Below are positions 1-8,219 of a stretch of DNA of 64,000 nt, in pieces. Each line of letters begins with the position of its first letter. The stretch's first letter is position 1. This DNA is from VXLM01 sp965242665. GTDB taxonomy: Bacteria; Chloroflexota; Dehalococcoidia; Lucifugimonadales; VXLM01. Position numbers and translations under genes: made by a program. The stretch spans positions 744,001-808,000 of the forward strand of contig OZ251484.1 of the NCBI GenBank assembly GCA_965242665.1, given 5' to 3'. Under the pieces are notes generated by a model, which saw only the letters and a program-made list of their open reading frames with translations, did no database searches and was not told the origin of the DNA.

Positions 1-1
1 C

Positions 2-319
2 GGCGCGGAGCACGGAGTCGGCTACGGCGGGGCGGTGCTGCGTACTGCCCTCCCGTTCGCAGCCACATGGTTCGTTCTCAGCCCATGGCTCGGTGCATTT
101 CGAGTTTCGACGATGATGAGTGTATGGGGTACGGCATGGAAGATACCCCTTATCTTCCTCGCGTGCGGCCTGACTGCAATCGTGCTGCGCGCATGGCTCA
201 CCGACCGCGGCCTCCAGTTGACCTTCACATTGGTGGCCATCGGAACCCAAACCGTCATGCTATTCTGGTGGCGCGCCGCCCTCGCGCTATCCGCCCGCCG
301 GCTCTTCGGATCACGGTAG
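2..319 (+). CDS. DUF3054-like membrane protein, C-terminal part (runs off the window start)
   Basis: The frame is open to the first base of the window, so this is the 3' part of a longer gene; the GTG at 35 is probably internal. The visible part begins with a Glu-His-Gly stretch, then has about three hydrophobic helices (around residues 13-35, 45-62 and 70-95) containing Leu-Arg-Ala-Trp before the last helix. That pattern matches DUF3054, small membrane proteins of unknown function common in Actinobacteria and Chloroflexota. Only about 20 bp would have separated it from gltX before the methyltransferase element inserted, so the two may once have been one operon. Confidence 0.55.
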   Translation, partial: GAEHGVGYGGAVLRTALPFAATWFVLSPWLGAFRVSTMMSVWGTAWKIPLIFLACGLTAIVLRAWLTDRGLQLTFTLVAIGTQTVMLFWWRAALALSARRLFGSR

Positions 320-326
320 AATCTTC

Positions 327-350
327 GGCACTGTTGCGTTAGTGTGTTTG
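327..350 (+). repeat. Left terminal inverted repeat of the methyltransferase element
   Basis: It pairs with 1765-1788. The core TGTTGCGTTAGTGTGT is identical in both ends. The 8 bases before it (319-326, GAATCTTC) are repeated after the right end. Confidence 0.7.
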
Positions 351-354
351 TGCA

Positions 355-1671
355 TCACTTCCACTTGCCGTGTTCTTCGTACCACTTCATCTCCATCCGC
401 CCTTCGTCAATCCGCTGCTCCTGCAACTCCTTCAGCGTCCACTTCTTCCCCTTCTTCAGGTTGCACGGGCCGCATAGCAGCGTGAAGTTCGTGATGACCT
501 CACGCCCCTTCTTGTCCTTCGGCTTCCGATGGTCGACTTGCAGATAGTCCGGATACGGCGGCACCCATCCGCAGCCGAGGCAGACGTTGCCGTCCATATG
601 AAGCAGCCGCGCTTTCACTTCCGCCGTGGACATCTTTGGATGCTTCGGCGGCGGCGACTCTAGCAGCAGCTCGGGGGCCGCGTACTCCCCGTCGTCCGTT
701 CGGTCTGGGGGCTTGTCAAGAACTCGCAGGACGGTATCCCACGCCATGCTTTCGTCGACTTCGCGGTCAAGGCGGTCGCGGATGACTTCCTCGGCCTCTT
801 CGTTGATGTCGACGGCTATCCACTGGCGTCCTAGCTGCTCTGCGGCCACGCACGTCGTCGCGCAGCCTGCGAACGGGTCGAGCACAATGTCGCCGGGGTT
901 CGACGACGCCTCTATCATCCGCTTGTACAACACAAGCGGCTTCTGTGTCGGGTAGCCAGTGCGCTCGTTACCCTTCAACAAGGGTATATCCCAGACGCTA
1001 TCAGGTATTTTTCCTTTCTTTTGCAACCACGAACCCTTGGCTTTGGATGCAAAGCCAGAACCTTTATATCGCACCCTATCGAGAGATGAATCAGAATAGG
1101 GAATACGAACAGAGTCCGCGTTGAACGTCCAACTAGCATTTGATTTCACATAGAAGAATATGATGTCGTGCTTCCGAGGAAAGTACCGTTTTGTCGCACT
1201 TAGATTGGAATAGTGCCATACGATTTCGTTCCGGAAGTTCTTGCGTCCGAAGATGGCGTCCATCATGGCCTTGATATAGTGGCTCGCCGTCGGGTCGCAG
1301 TGAAGATAGATGCTGCCCGTATCCTTCAGCACCCGCTCCATCTCCAACACCCGAACCGCCATGAAGCAGAGGTACGCTCCCATATCGTCGCCGGCAGCCT
1401 CGTTCGCATACAGGATCATGTTGTACAGCTTGGGATGCTCCCCTCCAATCTGCTTGATCCAATCGTCGTGGACGTCGTCGTCCCAGTTCCAAACGTCCTT
1501 GTACGAGACCTTGACGCCTGCCTTCGTCTTCCCGCTGAAGTCCTTGACGCCCTTGTTGAACGGCGGGTCGGTTGCGATGAGGTCGATGCTCTTGGAGTCC
1601 AAGCCTCGCAGTACTGGCAGGTTGTCTTCGAGGAAGAGGGTGCGATTGTATGCTATGCTGTTCGTGGTCAT
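355..1671 (-). CDS. Beta-class DNA methyltransferase with C-terminal HNH domain
   Basis: Predicted SAM-dependent adenine-N6 or cytosine-N4 methyltransferase of 438 residues. Catalytic motif IV (TDPPFN, about residue 34) comes before the SAM-binding motif I (LDPFAGCATT, about residue 265), the order of the beta class. The last 70 residues form an HNH/zinc module: CLGCG, a VDH pair, then LLCGPCN-LKKGKK. The start at 1671 is chosen because AGGAGG lies 7 nt upstream; an in-frame start 102 bp earlier would be inside the terminal repeat. It is the only cargo of the TIR element and has no cognate endonuclease gene, so the HNH may be the nuclease, or the enzyme is a solitary methylase. A second intact gene of the same architecture lies at 47844-49358. 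Confidence 0.85.
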   Translation of the reverse strand: MTTNSIAYNRTLFLEDNLPVLRGLDSKSIDLIATDPPFNKGVKDFSGKTKAGVKVSYKDVWNWDDDVHDDWIKQIGGEHPKLYNMILYANEAAGDDMGAYLCFMAVRVLEMERVLKDTGSIYLHCDPTASHYIKAMMDAIFGRKNFRNEIVWHYSNLSATKRYFPRKHDIIFFYVKSNASWTFNADSVRIPYSDSSLDRVRYKGSGFASKAKGSWLQKKGKIPDSVWDIPLLKGNERTGYPTQKPLVLYKRMIEASSNPGDIVLDPFAGCATTCVAAEQLGRQWIAVDINEEAEEVIRDRLDREVDESMAWDTVLRVLDKPPDRTDDGEYAAPELLLESPPPKHPKMSTAEVKARLLHMDGNVCLGCGWVPPYPDYLQVDHRKPKDKKGREVITNFTLLCGPCNLKKGKKWTLKELQEQRIDEGRMEMKWYEEHGKWK

Positions 1672-1764
1672 GGCAGAGCCTCCTGCTTTGGCTGGGTCGG
1701 GGGCGTTTGCATCCGCCCTCGACCAAATCACTCTATCACACATCGTTGCTTGCGTGGGAACCCC

Positions 1765-1788
1765 CATACACACTAACGCAACACAACC
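1765..1788 (-). repeat. Right terminal inverted repeat of the methyltransferase element
   Basis: This is the complement of the left end, followed directly by GAATCTTC at 1789-1796. The adjoining 110 bp (1678-1787) recur in decayed form at about 58010-58116. Confidence 0.7.
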
Positions 1789-1814
1789 GAATCTTCTTTC
1801 AGGGAGAGCGAAGC

Positions 1815-3173
1815 ATGAGCCATGTTCGAGTCAGATACGCGCCAAGTCCAACGGGCGAGCCGCACGTCGGCAACATCCGCACGGCGCTCTTTACCTGGTT
1901 GTTCGCCCGGCGGCATGGAGGAAAGTTCGTCCTTCGCATCGAGGACACCGACCAATCCAGAAAAGTAGCAGGATCGGTCGAAGCCATCTTGGAAGCATTG
2001 AGATGGCTCGGGCTCGACTGGGACGAGGGGCCGGACGTCGGAGGCAAGTACGGGCCCTACTACCAGTCCGAACGCCTCGACCAATATCATGCCGCAGCGG
2101 AGCAGCTATTGTCGTCGGGGAGGGCGTACCGATTCGAGGACGAGCGCGGTTCGGCGGTGAAATTCGCCATGCCCAAAGACGGCTCGACCGTGGTGTCCGA
2201 TGCGGTGCGGCAAAGCGTCGAGTTCGACAATTCGCTTATCGACGACTTCGTGATACTGAAGTCGGATGGATTTCCGACCTACCACCTCGCAAGCGTGGTG
2301 GATGACCATCTCATGGATATCTCCCACGTCATCCGCGCGGAAGAGTGGCTCCCAAGCGCCCCGCGGCACGTCCGTCTCTATGAAGCGTTCGGTTGGAAAA
2401 TGCCGCAGTTCGCGCACGTACCGGATATCCTCGCGGAAGACCGATCGAAGCTGAGCAAGCGGCACGGCGCAGTGTCGATCGCCCAATACCGACGGATGGG
2501 CTATCTTCCGCACGCAATGATAAACTTCCTCGCCCTGCTGGGATGGTCGTATGACGACAAGACGGATCTGCTCACGAGGAAAGACCTCATCCATTCGTTC
2601 TCTCTCGAGCGGGTGTCCAAGTCAGGAGCCATCTTCAACCAGGCCAAGCTCGACTGGATGAACGGGCACTACATTCGGGAGACGACTGACGCCGACTTGG
2701 CGGATGCCCTGTTGGAGTACTGGACGGTCAGTCCCCCCAATACGATGCCGCCCCATCCCGACCGGCAAACCCTGATACGCATCGCGCCGCTCATCCGCGA
2801 ACGGATGAAGACGTTGGCCGACGCCTCCGAACGCATCGGGTTCTTCTTCGACGACGCATTCCAATACGAACCCTCCGAACTGATTCAAAGGAAGATGGAC
2901 GCCGCAGGCGCGTTGCAGGCCCTCGAGGCCGCGATAGATGCACTGCAGCCGATCGACCCATTCGAGACGGCCCGCATCGAGCAGGCGCTGCGTTCCCTCG
3001 CAGACGACCTGAATCTCAAGACAGGGCAGCTCCTGGGAACCCTCCGCGTAGCAACGAGCGGCCAAAGAGTCTCCCCGCCGTTGTTCGAGTCAATGGAGAT
3101 CTTGGGAAGAGAACGAGTCCTGCGCGACATCGAACGCGCAATCGACAAGCTCGAATCCCAGAAGGAGCATTGA
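1815..3173 (+). CDS. gltX: Glutamyl-tRNA synthetase, shortened form
   Basis: Class I aminoacyl-tRNA synthetase charging tRNA-Glu. The ATP-binding HIGH-type motif (PSPTGEPHVGN, residues 9-19) and KMSKS-type motif (KLSKRHG, about residue 215) are both intact. The protein has 452 residues, while typical bacterial enzymes have 465-490. The missing part is just after the GRAYRF segment (about residue 104), where most bacterial enzymes carry some 40 residues including a zinc-binding or zinc-like knob; here the chain passes straight to the KFAMP strand. A purine-rich AGGGAGAG lies 6 nt before the ATG. The gene is likely transcribed from inside or across the upstream mobile element, whose right end is 26 bp away. 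Confidence 0.95.
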   Translation: MSHVRVRYAPSPTGEPHVGNIRTALFTWLFARRHGGKFVLRIEDTDQSRKVAGSVEAILEALRWLGLDWDEGPDVGGKYGPYYQSERLDQYHAAAEQLLSSGRAYRFEDERGSAVKFAMPKDGSTVVSDAVRQSVEFDNSLIDDFVILKSDGFPTYHLASVVDDHLMDISHVIRAEEWLPSAPRHVRLYEAFGWKMPQFAHVPDILAEDRSKLSKRHGAVSIAQYRRMGYLPHAMINFLALLGWSYDDKTDLLTRKDLIHSFSLERVSKSGAIFNQAKLDWMNGHYIRETTDADLADALLEYWTVSPPNTMPPHPDRQTLIRIAPLIRERMKTLADASERIGFFFDDAFQYEPSELIQRKMDAAGALQALEAAIDALQPIDPFETARIEQALRSLADDLNLKTGQLLGTLRVATSGQRVSPPLFESMEILGRERVLRDIERAIDKLESQKEH

Positions 3174-3355
3174 CCAATCGTTCCCGCGACCAACCGGACG
3201 ATCTCGGCTTCCCTATGAAGCAAGCGTATCCTTTGGACATCACCCCCAAGTCACATCGCCGAGACCGGATCGGAAGCAATGGATGACCATATTCTCCTTG
3301 GCCGCGGTTGGCCTCCCCGCCGCGTGACAGGATCGTCAGGATGCTTCATCTATTC

Positions 3356-3385
3356 TTGACAACCGCGGCCGATCTGGGGGATTCT
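3356..3385 (+). promoter_or_regulatory. Possible sigma-70-type promoter for yqeY and the purine genes
   Basis: A perfect TTGACA lies at 3356-3361. The best-spaced -10 is GATTCT (3380-3385, 18-bp spacer); a better-looking TATACA at 3385 is too far (23 bp). Only the -35 is convincing. Confidence 0.35.
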
Positions 3386-3421
3386 ATACATGTCTGAAAT
3401 TGGAATCGAGGAGACGACCGT

Positions 3422-3874
3422 ATGGCACTTAGCGAGCGAATGACCGACGATATGAAGTCGGCTATGCGTTCGGGCAACACGCTGCGGAGGGACGTTCTCC
3501 GGTATCTGCGGTCCGCAGTTCGGAATCTGGAAATCGAACGCCGAGGACCAGCCGACGACGAAGCGATCGTCGGACTGCTTTGGCGGCAAGCACGCCAGAG
3601 GCGCGACAGTATCGAAGCGTACACCCAAGGCGGCAGAGAGGACCTCGCCCGCAAGGAGCAAGACGAATTGGCGGTCATCATGGAGTATCTCCCCGCAGAG
3701 CTGACGGACGCGGAGATAGCAGAGACTGCCGCAAAGGCGATCGAAGAAGTCGGAGCGAGCGGCCCGCGCGACATGGGCAAGGTGATGGGACGGATCGTCC
3801 CGCAAGTCCAAGGACGCGCAGATATGAAGAAGGTGAGCGCAGCAGTCGCCAAGCTGCTCACGGAACGACCCTAA
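3422..3874 (+). CDS. yqeY: GatB/YqeY domain protein
   Basis: A 150-residue all-helical protein of the YqeY family, homologous to the tail domain of the GatB subunit of tRNA-dependent amidotransferase; free-standing copies have no settled function but are thought to bind tRNA. Diagnostic features are the LRRDVLRYLRSAV segment near residues 20-33, the QARQRRDSIE helix, the EQDELAVIMEYLP segment and the GKVM..IVPQVQGRAD tail. Length is normal for the family. GAGGAGAC stands about 6 nt before the ATG. The gene precedes purQ on the same strand with a 218-bp gap in which I see no convincing gene. Confidence 0.92.
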   Translation: MALSERMTDDMKSAMRSGNTLRRDVLRYLRSAVRNLEIERRGPADDEAIVGLLWRQARQRRDSIEAYTQGGREDLARKEQDELAVIMEYLPAELTDAEIAETAAKAIEEVGASGPRDMGKVMGRIVPQVQGRADMKKVSAAVAKLLTERP

Positions 3875-4092
3875 TGGAGCGGCACCCTCCTTCCGAACAC
3901 TCGGAGCCCGATCTACGCACGCAGATTGCCGCCGCCATCGCGCACAGGCCCCGCGTGCATGAAGCGCACCGCGGACACGCCGGGTCCTGCCGCGGATGAT
4001 GATACCACGGCAGGCGCCCCCAAGAACGGCGCCGTACACCACGCGCGCGCCGAGAATACCGCAGCCCCGCCATCTCGACACATGGAGGTGAT

Positions 4093-4809
4093 ATGCGCTT
4101 TGGAGTCGTAGTATTTCCGGGCACATGGAGCGACGCCGACACGCACTACGCCCTCTCCAAAGTCCTCCGGCAGTCGGTCGAATACGTGTGGCACAAGGAC
4201 ACAGACCTGTCAGGCTTCGACTGCATGATCCTGCCGGGCGGCTTCTCATACGGCGATTACCTCCGCTGCGGCTCCATCGCACGGTTCTCGCCTGTGATGC
4301 GCGCTATCGTGGATTTCGCGGAGCAAGGAGGAATCGTCGTCGGCATATGCAACGGGTTTCAAATCCTCTGCGAGGCAGGCCTCCTCCCAGGCGCTCTGAC
4401 CCGAAACGACACACTCCAGTTCCGCTGCGAATGGGCAACCATTCGCACGGAAACGTCCCAAACCCCCTTCACGCGGCGGATCGAAAACGGACAGGTACTG
4501 AGAGTCCCAATATCCCATGGGGAAGGAAACTACTTCGCAGACCCGGAAACGATCCGCGAACTGGAGGACGGAGGCAGGATAGTATTTCGATACTCCAACA
4601 GCGCGGGGCAAACGTCCCCGGACTCCAATCCAAACGGCTCGATCGACAATATCGCCGGCATCGTGAACCATGCCGGCAACGTCCTCGGCATGATGCCGCA
4701 CCCAGAGCGGTGCTGCGAGGAAATCGTGGGGGGAACGGACGGAGCCCTCGTCTTTGGCTCGATCATCGACCACTTGAACCCTCGATCACCCTCGAGCAAT
4801 CCTCGGTAG
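4093..4809 (+). CDS. purQ: Phosphoribosylformylglycinamidine synthase, glutaminase subunit
   Basis: Class I glutamine amidotransferase supplying ammonia to PurL in the fourth step of purine synthesis. The nucleophile elbow GICNGFQIL (Cys near residue 87) and the His-Glu pair in MMPHPER (near residue 197) are present, as is the substrate loop GGFSYGDYLRCG. At 238 residues it has the length of the separate PurQ subunit. A strong GGAGGTGAT ribosome-binding site sits right before the ATG. It is followed by two EamA half-genes and purL on the same strand. The small third subunit PurS, usually next to purQ, is not visible anywhere in the window. Confidence 0.95.
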   Translation: MRFGVVVFPGTWSDADTHYALSKVLRQSVEYVWHKDTDLSGFDCMILPGGFSYGDYLRCGSIARFSPVMRAIVDFAEQGGIVVGICNGFQILCEAGLLPGALTRNDTLQFRCEWATIRTETSQTPFTRRIENGQVLRVPISHGEGNYFADPETIRELEDGGRIVFRYSNSAGQTSPDSNPNGSIDNIAGIVNHAGNVLGMMPHPERCCEEIVGGTDGALVFGSIIDHLNPRSPSSNPR

Positions 4810-4843
4810 TGGAATCAGTCGAGACATACTGCGGAGATCCGGC

Positions 4844-5263
4844 GTGGTAGGCGTCCTCCTCGCGCTGTGCGCGGCGGCCGGATTCGGCGCGACCGCATTC
4901 TTTGCACGCCTGAGCATCCAGCACGTGAGACCGACCACAGGCGTCATCGTCTCCCTCATAGTCGGAGCTGCCGCCACATCGGTCTTCGCCGTGGCTATGG
5001 ACGGAGCAAATCTGCTTTCTCTCGGATGGATCGCGTTCGCACTGATCTTCCTCGCCGGCATTGCGAGTTTCGTCTGCGGCCGGCTCTTCAATTTCATCTC
5101 GGTCTCGAAGATCGGCGTCTCCAAATCGAGCCCGGTCGTCGGAGCGTCCCCTCTCTTCGCGGTGACCATGGCAGTCCTGATAGCGGGCGAATCACCGAAC
5201 CTACTGATCATCACGGGCGCGGCCGCAATCGTCGTCGGCGTAGCAGTCGTGGTAAGTCGATGA
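4844..5263 (+). CDS. EamA-type permease, first half (about 5 TM)
   Basis: A 139-residue hydrophobic protein equal to a single EamA domain with about five transmembrane segments, where usual DMT-superfamily exporters have two domains in one chain. The PVVGASPLFAVTMAVLIAGE stretch near residues 97-116 is the conserved end of an EamA repeat. The start is GTG. Its stop overlaps the start of the next gene (ATGA), which encodes the matching second half, so the two are probably made together and act as a heterodimer. Substrate unknown; position between purQ and purL suggests co-transcription with purine genes, not necessarily a purine substrate. Confidence 0.8.
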   Translation: MVGVLLALCAAAGFGATAFFARLSIQHVRPTTGVIVSLIVGAAATSVFAVAMDGANLLSLGWIAFALIFLAGIASFVCGRLFNFISVSKIGVSKSSPVVGASPLFAVTMAVLIAGESPNLLIITGAAAIVVGVAVVVSR

Positions 5264-5730
5264 TTCCGCGCATCGAAGCCGTCGCCGACCGACAGACCAT
5301 CCTGGGGTATCTCGCAGCGCTCGCCTCCGCCGCAGGGTACGGCGCAGGGACATTCTTGGCCATGCTGGTCGTCCGCGACCACGCCCCCGCAATGACCGCC
5401 ACCTTCCTCTCCCTCGTGGTTGGACTGCTGGTGATGTCGGCGGTGTCTTGGCGGACGGCGTTGACGGATATGAAATTGGTGCGCGGCCGCGCCTGGATGG
5501 TAATATCGTTGTCAGGCCTATCGTCCGCCATCGGTGTCGCATCGCTCTATCTGGCGCTGGAGCGGGCCCCAGTCGTGGTAGTGTCCCCCATCAGCGGCGC
5601 CAACCCCCTCGCAGCCATTCTCATGACCCACATATTCTTGAAGCGCCTGGAGCGGGTTTCCCTCCGGACGGTCGCAGGCGCTATCCTAGTCGTGTCCGGC
5701 GTAGCGCTGGTCACCATCGGCAGCGTGTAG
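5260..5730 (+). CDS. EamA-type permease, second half (about 5 TM)
   Basis: A 156-residue membrane protein, again one EamA domain with about five transmembrane helices. It ends in the typical ISGANPLAAILMTHIFLKR segment and a final hydrophobic helix. The ATG overlaps the stop of the preceding half-gene in an ATGA, so translation is probably coupled. The two halves differ clearly in sequence, so this is a split or never-fused transporter, not a recent duplication. A frameshift in one ancestral gene is less likely because the second half has its own soluble N-terminal residues and start codon. Confidence 0.8.
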   Translation: MIPRIEAVADRQTILGYLAALASAAGYGAGTFLAMLVVRDHAPAMTATFLSLVVGLLVMSAVSWRTALTDMKLVRGRAWMVISLSGLSSAIGVASLYLALERAPVVVVSPISGANPLAAILMTHIFLKRLERVSLRTVAGAILVVSGVALVTIGSV

Positions 5731-5754
5731 CGCCGACCACCCGGAGCGAACGAC

Positions 5755-8202
5755 ATGGGAGCAAGCAAGCAAACTCTGAAAGACCTCGCAATCTCCGACG
5801 GAGAGTACGAGGCCATAGTCGAGCGCCTGGGCCGCGAACCCAACGACCTGGAGCTAGGCCTGTTCGGGTCGCTGTGGAGCGAACACTGCGCCTACAAGCA
5901 CTCGAAGCCGCTCCTGCGAATGCTGCAGAGCGACAGCCCCCACTTGCTGGTAGATCCAGGCCAGGAGAACGCGGGAGCAGTCGACATCGGCAACGGTCTG
6001 GCCGTAGTCATGAAGATAGAGTCGCACAATCACCCCTCGGCGGTCGAGCCATACGAAGGCGCGGCAACCGGGATCGGAGGCATCGTGCGGGACATCTTCG
6101 CCATGGGCGCGCGTCCAATAGCGCTCCTGAATTCCCTGCGCTTTGGAAGCTTGGACTCCCCGCGAAACCGGTATCTGTTCGACGGCGCAGTATCCGGGAT
6201 TTCAGGATACGGCAACTGCATCGGCGTGCCCAACGTGGGAGGCGAAGTCGTCTTCTCCGACTCGTACAGCGGCAACCCTCTCGTGAACGCAATGTGCGTT
6301 GGGATCGCCCCAGCCGACAGGCTCCTCCGCGCCGCAACAGGCGGACCGGGCAACCTCCTGATCCTCATCGGCGCAGAGACCGGACGCGACGGAATTCACG
6401 GCGCATCAGGACTCGCGTCCAGAAGCTTCGAAGACGAACGCGAACTCCGCCCAGCCGTACAGGTAGGCAACCCCTTCCTCGAAAAGATCCTGATAGAGGC
6501 CTGCATGGAATTGACGGAATCGAATCTCCTCGTTGGCCTGCAAGACCTCGGGGCGGCCGGACTGTCCACAGCCTCAATCGAGTCAGCCGAAAAGGGCGGC
6601 ACAGGCATCCGCATCGACGTATCGAAAGTCCACAGACGCGAGCCAGGAATGACCCCCTACGAAGTAATGTTGTCCGAAAGCCAAGAGCGAATGCTGGCCG
6701 TTGTCGACCCAAAGCGCATAGGCGATGTCGCGCGCATCCTGGATAAGTGGGACCTCCAATACAGCGTCATCGGCGAGTCGACGGCAGATGGAATGGCAAC
6801 CGTCCACGACGGAGACCAAACGACCGGACGCCTGCCAATCGGCCTCCTGACGGACGCCCCAACCTACAGGCTCACCGGCGTCGAAGCGCCCGCCGCCGCG
6901 CTGAACAGACGATTCGACCTCCAAGCCGTGCCCCTGCCCTCCGATCCTCCCGGCGACGTCCTCCTCCGCCTTCTCGCATCTCCGAACATTGCCAGCAAGC
7001 AATCCGTCTACCGTCAATACGATCACCAAGTGCAAACCAACACGGTCGTCCCTCCGGGCGCGGATGCAGCAGTGATCCGCATCAAAGGCACAACCAGCGG
7101 CCTCGCGCTCGCTGTCGACGGCAACGGACGGAAATGCTACCTGGATCCCTACATCGGAGGAATGCTCGCAGTCGCAGAGGCGTGCCGCAATGTCTCGACG
7201 GTAGGGGCAGAACCGATCGCCCTGACGGATTGTCTGAACTTCGGCAACCCAGAGAAGCCGGAGGTCTACTATCAGCTCGAAGAGTGCATACGAGGGATGT
7301 CCGCCGCGAGTTCTGCCCTGCGCGCGCCGATAATCAGCGGAAACGTCAGCTTGTACAACGAGACGGACGGGCGGGACATATACCCCACGCCGATAATCGG
7401 TGCGCTTGGCCTCCTGCAAGACCCCGCCGCGCACGCAACCCCCGCATTCAAACGCGCGGGCGACGTAGTCGTCCTGCTCGGATGCAACAACGTCAGCGGC
7501 GACGCAGCATCCCTCGCCGGCAGCGAACACCTCGATTCCGAACACAACACGGTGGCAGGGCAGCCCGCCATCGACCTCCAGTTGGAAGCCGCCGTCCAAC
7601 GAGCCTGCCGCAAAGCAGTATCGGAGCGCATAATCGACTCCGCCCACGACTGTTCGGATGGCGGCCTAGCCGTCGCCATAGCGGAATGCTGCATCGCAGG
7701 CGATGTCGGATTCGTCGGTTCGTTCGCATGGTCTGGACGCTGGGACGCAGCCCTCTTCGGAGAAACCGAGTCGCGCATCATCGTATCCCTGCCAAAATCC
7801 CGCCTCGAAGACCTGCAACGACTATGCGCGCATGAAGACGTCCCCTCCCTCATCCTAGGCACATCCGGCGGAAGGAAGATCACCTTCGGCCAAGAAATCG
7901 AAATCGACCTCCAAGAAGCCGCCCGCGCATGGAGCGACCCACCCACGTCATTCCCTCCACCCCCGTCATTCCCGCGAAGGCGGGAATCTCCAACATGCCG
8001 CCCGCGCATAGAACGACGCACCCACGTCATTCCCTCCACCTCCGTCATTCCCGCGAAGGCGGGAATCCCCAACATGCCGCCCGCGCACGGAACGACCCAC
8101 CCACGTCATTCCCTCCACCTCCGTCATTCCCGCGAAGGCGGGAATCTCCAACATGCCGCCCGCGCACGGAACAACGCGCCGTCGCGGCTGGCTGACGAAT
8201 GA
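5755..8202 (+). CDS. purL: Phosphoribosylformylglycinamidine synthase, large subunit, with repeat-derived tail
   Basis: ATP-dependent FGAM synthetase of the small PurL type that works with PurQ and PurS. Seen are the WSEHCAYKHSK motif (about residue 41), the HNHPSAVEPYEGAATGIGG segment (about residue 87), two AIR-synthase-like halves, and DCSDGGLAVAIAE near residue 635. The conserved fold ends around residue 727, the usual size. The remaining 85-90 residues are translated palindromic repeats (SFPRRRESP, VIPAKAGIP and RHSREGGNL phrases from different frames of one repeat) and are unlikely to belong to the enzyme fold. The gene closes the yqeY-purQ-eamA-eamA-purL run. Confidence 0.95.
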   Translation: MGASKQTLKDLAISDGEYEAIVERLGREPNDLELGLFGSLWSEHCAYKHSKPLLRMLQSDSPHLLVDPGQENAGAVDIGNGLAVVMKIESHNHPSAVEPYEGAATGIGGIVRDIFAMGARPIALLNSLRFGSLDSPRNRYLFDGAVSGISGYGNCIGVPNVGGEVVFSDSYSGNPLVNAMCVGIAPADRLLRAATGGPGNLLILIGAETGRDGIHGASGLASRSFEDERELRPAVQVGNPFLEKILIEACMELTESNLLVGLQDLGAAGLSTASIESAEKGGTGIRIDVSKVHRREPGMTPYEVMLSESQERMLAVVDPKRIGDVARILDKWDLQYSVIGESTADGMATVHDGDQTTGRLPIGLLTDAPTYRLTGVEAPAAALNRRFDLQAVPLPSDPPGDVLLRLLASPNIASKQSVYRQYDHQVQTNTVVPPGADAAVIRIKGTTSGLALAVDGNGRKCYLDPYIGGMLAVAEACRNVSTVGAEPIALTDCLNFGNPEKPEVYYQLEECIRGMSAASSALRAPIISGNVSLYNETDGRDIYPTPIIGALGLLQDPAAHATPAFKRAGDVVVLLGCNNVSGDAASLAGSEHLDSEHNTVAGQPAIDLQLEAAVQRACRKAVSERIIDSAHDCSDGGLAVAIAECCIAGDVGFVGSFAWSGRWDAALFGETESRIIVSLPKSRLEDLQRLCAHEDVPSLILGTSGGRKITFGQEIEIDLQEAARAWSDPPTSFPPPPSFPRRRESPTCRPRIERRTHVIPSTSVIPAKAGIPNMPPAHGTTHPRHSLHLRHSREGGNLQHAARARNNAPSRLADE
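7941..8177. repeat. Three tandem 79-bp units, each with a GCGGGAAT palindrome, inside purL
   Basis: Units begin at 7941, 8020 and 8099. Each contains a CGTCATTCCC start, then the hairpin CCCGCGAAGGCGGG, then a conserved 40-bp spacer with ACATGCCGCCCGCGC. Because 79 is not a multiple of three, each unit is read in a different frame, yet all remain open, so PurL is extended. Confidence 0.9.
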
Positions 8203-8219
8203 CGGTACTAGGAGCTGAT

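Larger units (their letters stand above)
327..1788. mobile_element. TIR-bounded 1.46-kb element carrying a DNA methyltransferase-HNH gene
   Basis: The left end reads GGCACTGTTGCGTTAGTGTG and the complement of the right end reads GGTTGTGTTGCGTTAGTGTG; they differ only in the variable triplet after GG. An identical 8-bp sequence, GAATCTTC, lies directly outside both ends (319-326 and 1789-1796), as expected of a target-site duplication. Inside is one gene, the methyltransferase, and no transposase. IS6-family elements such as IS26 end in GGCACTGTTGCAAA and duplicate 8 bp, so the ends look IS6-like; IS1595-type elements also make 8-bp duplications and carry passenger genes. I infer a non-autonomous passenger element mobilised in trans. 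Confidence 0.65.

Noticed and set aside
1672..1773. Longer N terminus for the first methyltransferase
   Set aside because: It would be encoded by the element's terminal region; AGGAGG 7 nt before 1671 and the homologous N terminus argue for the later ATG.
1310..2305. Long open frame opposite and out of phase with the methyltransferase and gltX
   Set aside because: It crosses the intergenic boundary and overlaps two well-supported genes; arginine-rich composition typical of GC-rich shadow frames.
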